A DNA stretch of 64,000 nucleotides from Porodaedalea pini. Taxonomy: Eukaryota; Basidiomycota; Agaricomycetes; Hymenochaetales; Hymenochaetaceae. This document shows positions 58,877 to 64,000 of the stretch, piece after piece. The position numbers and the translations under genes were made by a program. The notes below the pieces were generated by a model. That model worked only from the letters and a program-made list of their open reading frames with translations. It made no database searches and was not told the origin of the DNA. The stretch is from positions 186,001 to 250,000 of the forward strand of contig NBAY01000040.1 of NCBI GenBank assembly GCA_002794775.1, given 5' to 3'. The number at the start of each line of letters is the position of its first letter. The stretch's first letter is position 1.

Positions 58877-59900
58877 TGTTGTGGGCAGTGCTGCAGCGAT
58901 GTGGGGTATCTGTGTGAATCACGCATGCACATGACATCACTCACATCTCAACAATCCCAATTTGTGACTCCAACTCAAAAGTTCCGGCATCTGAAACAAG
59001 ATAGCAAGTCCACAGCCAGCACCTACCGAAGATATAAAACTAATGTTAAGTTATACATATGTGTAAATGCGACTAGAGCTTAGGACAAAGTAGGAAGTAT
59101 CCCTCAGTGGTTCAGTATACCAAGCAAGGAGTCAAGCCGATTATTTAAGATGATGTGGATGAATACTATTATACCTTTTGCTTACTAGGGACATCATGAA
59201 AGACACATGAGAGTAAATATGTATAACTCGTACAAAATGAAGGGTATGTCTGCGAAGGTGCACTTCTCCATCTGTCTCTATTAACAAACTCTGACCATCG
59301 ACCAGATGGGCGAGCAATCTGAAAATCTTGACTTCAAATGACTTCCTGCAGTGCCAGAGAACTTTTTGATGCTCGTTACACTTACCTATTGAGAAAGTTT
59401 GCCCGAGCTCTAGAGACAATCCAGATAAATGTAGTTGTCGGGGTCATAGCCCTCCATCAACCTGAAGAAATACAGAGAGAGCACACACCCCCAAAGTTCA
59501 TTGAATAATAAAATTGATGGAAACTATTGTCAAGGTTTTTGAATTAAATTGCCAGAGTACTTGAAGGGCTTGGGGCTGTCAATGCCCTTGTTAGGACCAG
59601 TGTCGGAACAGGTGACTAATCTGTCCGACATACCAGAACTAGTAGACGTCCTTCTCGAAGACTTGAGGTAAGCGTTCTTGAGCTAGTTGTATGGAGGGGT
59701 GATTGGCTTGTTGAGCGCTTGGTCTTTAGCAGGAGAATAACAGTAATAGCAGTGAGCTTGTGGGCTCAAGCTGAACTAGTATTGAAGACATATCAAGGGC
59801 AGAAGAATTTTGCTGAGGAGACAAGGGCGCTCCTGCTCACCTCTTTATAGAGTTTGGGTTCTTTGAACCTTAGCTCCACAGCTAACCTAATTCTAACTAG
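58877..59900. other. No recognisable gene between kinase copy 4 and the LTR-like tract
   Basis: AT-rich with short open frames on both strands (for example 59419-59141 minus). No conserved motif, RNA gene or clean repeat was seen. Confidence 0.5.
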
Positions 59901-59977
59901 TCGGGGAATGGCTTCTCCACTTCTCCCATGATCTGCAGTAATTCTTAGAACCTTCTGCTCCACTATGACATTGTTGC

Positions 59978-60086
59978 GTGCTATAAATAGCCACTTGCAC
60001 CACTTGCTCCAAAGTTCCCACACTTTACCCCACTGTTGTGGAGTATTGCATCATGGTGATGTCACTGTGCTATAAATAGCCACTTG
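59978..60086 (+). repeat. 20-bp direct repeat containing TATA boxes
   Basis: GTGCTATAAATAGCCACTTG occurs at 59978-59997 and again at 60067-60086. Each copy contains CTATAAATAG, a strong TATA-like element, suggesting duplicated promoter sequence of a transposable element. Confidence 0.65.
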
Positions 60087-60099
60087 GTTCCAAGAGTCT

Positions 60100-60460
60100 T
60101 GTCTATTCCCTTTCCAGGGATGAGTCATCCATCAGTTGGTCGGTAGATTCGGTGGTGCCTGTCTGGCTTCCTCCTGGTGCGGGGACTGGTAGTGGGTTTC
60201 CTTCACCACTTCTATCATCCACTAGTCTGGTTGCTGTCATTAGGCGTTCTTCATAGACCCGGGTGTATCCCATTGTTAAGCCAACTTCACTGGGCACTAC
60301 ATCGATGCCAATTACCACTTTGAGTTGTACTCCATAATAGGTTTGGGTGGTGCGGCGGTCTACTGTTAAGTAGCCGTCGAAGCCCCTTCACCATGTAGTG
60401 ATGAGGTCATCAATGATTTCATCTCTGAGTTCCCAGAGTTTGTGATGCGCTGTAGAGCCG
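60100..60460 (-). pseudogene. Retroelement- or transposon-like ORF remnant
   Basis: Minus-strand reading gives HKLWELRDEIIDDLITTW, stop, RGFDGYLTVDRRTTQTYYGV, then VVIGIDVVPSEVGLTMGYTR. Coding-like across a stop, no named domain recognised. Confidence 0.3.
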
Positions 60461-60479
60461 TGCCGATCATCCCATCACC

Positions 60480-61290
60480 GCTGATCACTCCAGAAGCACT
60501 CAAGAACTGGTTCCGATGTGTACCGATCAGTACCAGACTCAATCCAATCCGTCCGGTTTCGAATCAGAACCTCGCGATCGCATCAGCAACACATTCTGAG
60601 ACCTCCGAATGCATGACGGAACGTACTGGAGATCTTATCTGGACGATTAGGGATGCGGTCACATGGAGCATACAGCCAAGATGTGTACCGGACTGCTGTC
60701 CGATGATGGGAGCCATGTACCGATTGGACAATCTGAGTTCTGGTGGAGCACCGGTATGGTCAGACGCGATGCGGACATTTTTCTTCATTATGATTTATGT
60801 TTTTCCTATGTTCTTCTGATTTCTATGCACTCTATGTGCACCTCTATGACCTATGACTTTTCCCTTCGACTTCTCTATGTTTCAACTGATATGCACGTTG
60901 TGCCCATATGGAAATTATTAACTGTAGATAGATCTTTGGACTTAGTATAAATATGCACCCCATGTCATAGGTAGAGGACAAGTAAGTTCTACCACAGAGT
61001 CTCCCTCAGATAGGGTAACTTGAGTGTGATCCGTCTTAGTTCTCATAAAACTTGTAGTCGTTCCGTCTTCGTCTTAGCATCTCGTCTCTCGAAACCGTCT
61101 CTTGTCTCTTACTCCGTAACTCAAACCTTGTCACTCATCGTGACCACACCATACCGGCATTGATTACCTGCGTGTACCAACTCCGTACCAGTCAAGTACA
61201 GACCCATCAGGAGTTCCCGACCTTAGTTCTCGAAATTGACGCATACCAGCATGTACCGAAGTGTACCAACGTGGACTGGTATGTCGAGTG
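60480..61290. mobile_element. LTR-like sequence rich in GTACC motifs
   Basis: GTACCG/GTACCA strings recur at both sides (60519-60722 and 61176-61272), with a TATAAATA site at 60947-60954 and a C/T-rich transcribed-type leader (61040-61140) between. This is the composition of a retrotransposon LTR, but no TG..CA termini or target duplication could be fixed. Confidence 0.4.
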
Positions 61291-61299
61291 ATCTCACCG

Positions 61300-61860
61300 C
61301 AGTCTACCCCTAACCTCCCAGAGCAACGCAATCACGTCCCCAAAAGGACTGCTGATCCCAGACACCCCTAAGTCAGGATCTACAGCGCTTCCTGTTGTGT
61401 CTGGCGGGTAGTGATTGGCCAGTCGAGGAGGATTGCCCATCGGCCACATTGTTGGTGGTGTTCCCTTTGTGTGATCCATATTGTAAGGCCTGCTAGTGCT
61501 GCGTACATTTGTTCATCTGCTAGCCACCATTTGAGCTCATGCATGTATGCCGTACTCATCCTTCCCTGTATAACTAGCTCTTGCTGTCGTTCGCTGAGTG
61601 GTCTGTGTTGCGAGGCAATGAGCATTGTGTTCTGTACTGATACTGCTTCCAGAACGCATAGGAAGATTTGCTCATGTGCTGCCCATGAGTAATGGTATAG
61701 CTCCCGGCAGAAGTTGCACAGCTCCATTGACTCAGGTAGGTGCGTCTTATCGCTTCAGCGTGGCCATGCTGTTCGATATGCTTCTTGTGCTCGCTTCCTG
61801 GCTTTGTCATGGATTGTTGCCGGTGCCTCCTGGCCGAATCCTGGCTGGTAGGCAAATTGG
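61300..61860 (-). pseudogene. Unidentified TE-like ORF remnant
   Basis: Overlapping minus-strand frames read MELCNFCRELYHYSWAAHEQ, LIASQHRPLSERQQELVIQG and WWLADEQMYAALAGLTIWIT. Helical and coding-like but matching no family I know. Lies just downstream of kinase copy 5. Confidence 0.3.
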
Positions 61861-61905
61861 TTCGTCATTGATCCTGTTGGTCCCATGTTGATCTGCTGAT
61901 CCTTC

Positions 61906-64000
61906 CTAAAATAGCAATTTCTTGTAACAGCCCTGATCAGTACAACTTTGAAATGTCTGTGACCCCCTGGTAAGAAAGCCAGTGACCCTAATATAGACAG
62001 CACACAACATATAATGGAAAATAGACACAGGAAACCACACAACAATTGAAAGTTGATGCAAGTGCCTGAGACTACCATCAAGAATCTGATCTGTATTTTC
62101 CAAGATTCGACTGGAAAAAACTTTGTCAGCTATATCCTGCATTTCCAACCGAGAGTCAGGCCTCGTTGAGCAGCAGGATTCTAGAATCTGGATGAGTTAC
62201 TCAGAGCCTTGTGCTGCAGTAAGTGCGCACTCCAGTCCCATGCTGTTTCCAGTCATTTTTATTACCTCCCAGTCACTCATCCGGTGAAAGGGAGCCTTTC
62301 CTGTAAGAATCTGCTGTAATATTTTGATGAAAAGTGATGATATCAGCTACTTAAAAGGACAGACCTTGAGGCATGTCATCCTGAAAGTGTAGACATCAGT
62401 CTTTACATTTGGCCGTCCATCTCCTCCATATTCACCAGGATGAATAAGCTCAGGGGCCTGCCAATGCAGGGTTCCACATCCTCCACTGCTGGCAGCTAAT
62501 GTCGCTATCCCGGTAAGCCATGACAGGCCAAAATCAGCAATGCGTACGTTCTCATTATCGTCTATAAGAACATTGGCCTGAGAGTAATTGGGACACCGTT
62601 AGGTCCATTCTGCTGAAATTAGACAAATACTAACACATTTCAGGTCACCATGAACTACTCGAGGTTCATGGCAATGCATGTATGCAATGCCTGAACAAAT
62701 CTGTGCCATCTGTGAATGTCAGAACAGTTCAATTCAACTATTAGATAGTGTGTATGTAGAGCTTTGGAAAGCACTTTGGAAAGCACTCTGGAAGTCCGAT
62801 GATTTTCCGGAGATCCTGAGCTCTGTGGTTGTCACGGGCTTTTGGCAGAAGAGTGGCCTACAAATTGGGAAGGTGTGCTGCTTGGTCCTTCTACTCATTG
62901 CTGCTGATGCTTTCCCAAGTGCCTTCTGAAGTCTGCTTTCCAAAACTCTAAATACAGTCTAGTGAGTGAATAATGTACACTCACTAATTCCTTCTTGTCC
63001 ATATGTACCTTCCACTTGAGATAAGCAAGGACATCACCATTTTGCATGAATGGTGAAATAAGGCCGATCGAAGGAAACCCCTCCCTACAAAGTCCGTAGA
63101 GAGGCAAAATATGCGGATGATTGAGGCATTTCCAGATGACTGCCTCTTTGCACAAATCCTGAAAACAACATGTGTTAAAGTCAAGATCAAAATGCATTCA
63201 GTCAGCTTACCCGATGCATTCTTTCCCTCTCGTCTTGATCCCAGAAGAAGCGAGATACCTTTACAGCAACAAGTCTTTGATCAATTTGTGCCTTATACAC
63301 GTCACCGTAGGCTCCACCACCAAAAGGGTGCTCTCCAAGCCTTTCCACATTCTTGATGTAGAATTTTGAAGGCACAATCCCGTACTTCCTAGCTGCATTA
63401 TAAAGCATGCAGTTTAGTTCCTTCCGTTCCTTGTCATTGAATACCGAACCCCTTCTGTCCAAGACCTATTCTTCGTTGGCCAACTGTATGAAGTTGAACT
63501 CATACCCAGATGCTTACCTGCTGAACGCACTCGACTGTTTTTGTCACTCTGGATTCGTCTCCTTCAGTTGCACATTTTAACTTAAGAATTTGAAGATGAC
63601 GATCGGCAATTCTAGCATAATCAAGGACTCTCCTGTAGAGAAAGAAGAGAGTAAATTAAATACGCATGGTATTACGGATGTATCGGTCGACGTACATGAG
63701 ATCTAAGAGCGCGCTTGTTGCCTTTATAGCAGATCTGAAAAGGACAGTCCGATGCGTGCGGAACGTAATAGTGTTGGTGTTGCGAATCTCACTGAGAACT
63801 TGGTTGCAGCAGATTTTTGAGTCCAGGAAAAATAATTCCACGGAGAAGCTCTTGACGAGAGTATGCATGAACTAGTTTTTTATTCAATCCACCACCATGA
63901 GCCATTTTGTCAGTGGTTTAAGCTAAGTATATTTACCCCCTTCGATGCAATCTCCGAGTCTTTTAAAAAATGCAGGTTTTCCTATGCAGTCCAGTTCAAA
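61906..64000 (-). pseudogene. Kinase-family gene (copy 5), runs off the window
   Basis: Minus strand. N-terminal region (TVLFRSAIKATSALLDLMYV, LDYARIADRHLQILKLKCAT), linker KELNCMLYNAARKYGIVPSK, glycine loop GGGAYGDVYKAQ, Lys in VAVKVSRFFW, DLCKEAVIWKCLNHPHILPL, catalytic loop VVHGDLKC, ANVLIDDNENVRIADFGLSW, HWQAPELIHPGEYGGDGRP, then C-lobe with TAA inside AAQGSE-stop-LIQILESCC near 62200. Ends SSRILENTDQILDGSLRHLH. The true N-terminus lies right of 64000. Closest in sequence to copies 1 and 4. Confidence 0.72.

Noticed and set aside
59100..59145. GTGGTTCAGTATACCAAG, which looks like a Pol III B box
   Set aside because: No A box at the right distance and no cloverleaf, so neither a tRNA nor a convincing SINE.

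Overview
The window is nuclear DNA of a filamentous basidiomycete, most likely a wood-decaying (white-rot) agaricomycete. The grounds are genes cut by many short (about 45-90 nt) GT..AG introns, a chromodomain Ty3/gypsy element, two class II secreted haem peroxidases of the manganese-peroxidase type, an alternative NADH dehydrogenase, and housekeeping genes with fungal architecture (eS30, ORC3, PBDC1). Species cannot be named from sequence alone.

Layout. 1-6295: 3' part of a Ty3/gypsy chromodomain retrotransposon (gag, pol, 3' LTR). It is dead: gag-pol carries several TGA codons, and a 1,440-bp LTR-like insertion (3403-4842) splits the integrase. 6296-8311: TE-like remnant, then a 5'-truncated LRR/F-box-type ORF. 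8798-24102 is gene-rich: PBDC1 (-), a ZZZ3-like SANT protein (+), a possible Clp1-like protein (-), a SAP-domain protein (+) and a coiled-coil protein (-). 24.1-25.5 kb is AT-rich and holds a diverged tandem duplication. 25.6-29.5 kb holds a divergent pair, a Pho85-type cyclin (-) and an HMG-box gene (+), both with broken frames, separated by a perfect palindrome of two MluI cell-cycle boxes. 29.5-36.7 kb: repeats, eS30 (-), a small basic/acidic orphan (+) and an FMN alpha-hydroxy-acid oxidase (-).

36.7-45.6 kb: two paralogous short peroxidases in the same orientation flank a protein kinase gene and an external/internal-type NADH dehydrogenase. The first peroxidase keeps the Mn-binding acids but has a stop at codon 4. 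The second has lost two of three Mn ligands and seems to use a GC-AG intron. 46.0-50.4 kb: ORC3 behind two MluI boxes, and a Kre9/Knh1-like GPI-anchored wall protein.

51-64 kb is an accessory, AT-rich tract. It starts with a probable DNA transposon carrying inverted subterminal ATAAG/CTTAT repeats. Four degenerate minus-strand copies of the kinase found at 38-40 kb follow, interspersed with LTR-like and other remnants; the last copy runs off the window. The kinase family has its own N-terminal helical region of unknown function and an HGDLK catalytic loop; every copy here has at least one disabling lesion.

Caution: single-base frame breaks also occur in otherwise well-conserved genes (NADH dehydrogenase, kinase 1, HMG, cyclin), so assembly errors or a second haplotype must be excluded before any of these is called a pseudogene. 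Exon borders were read by eye from splice signals and reading-frame continuity.
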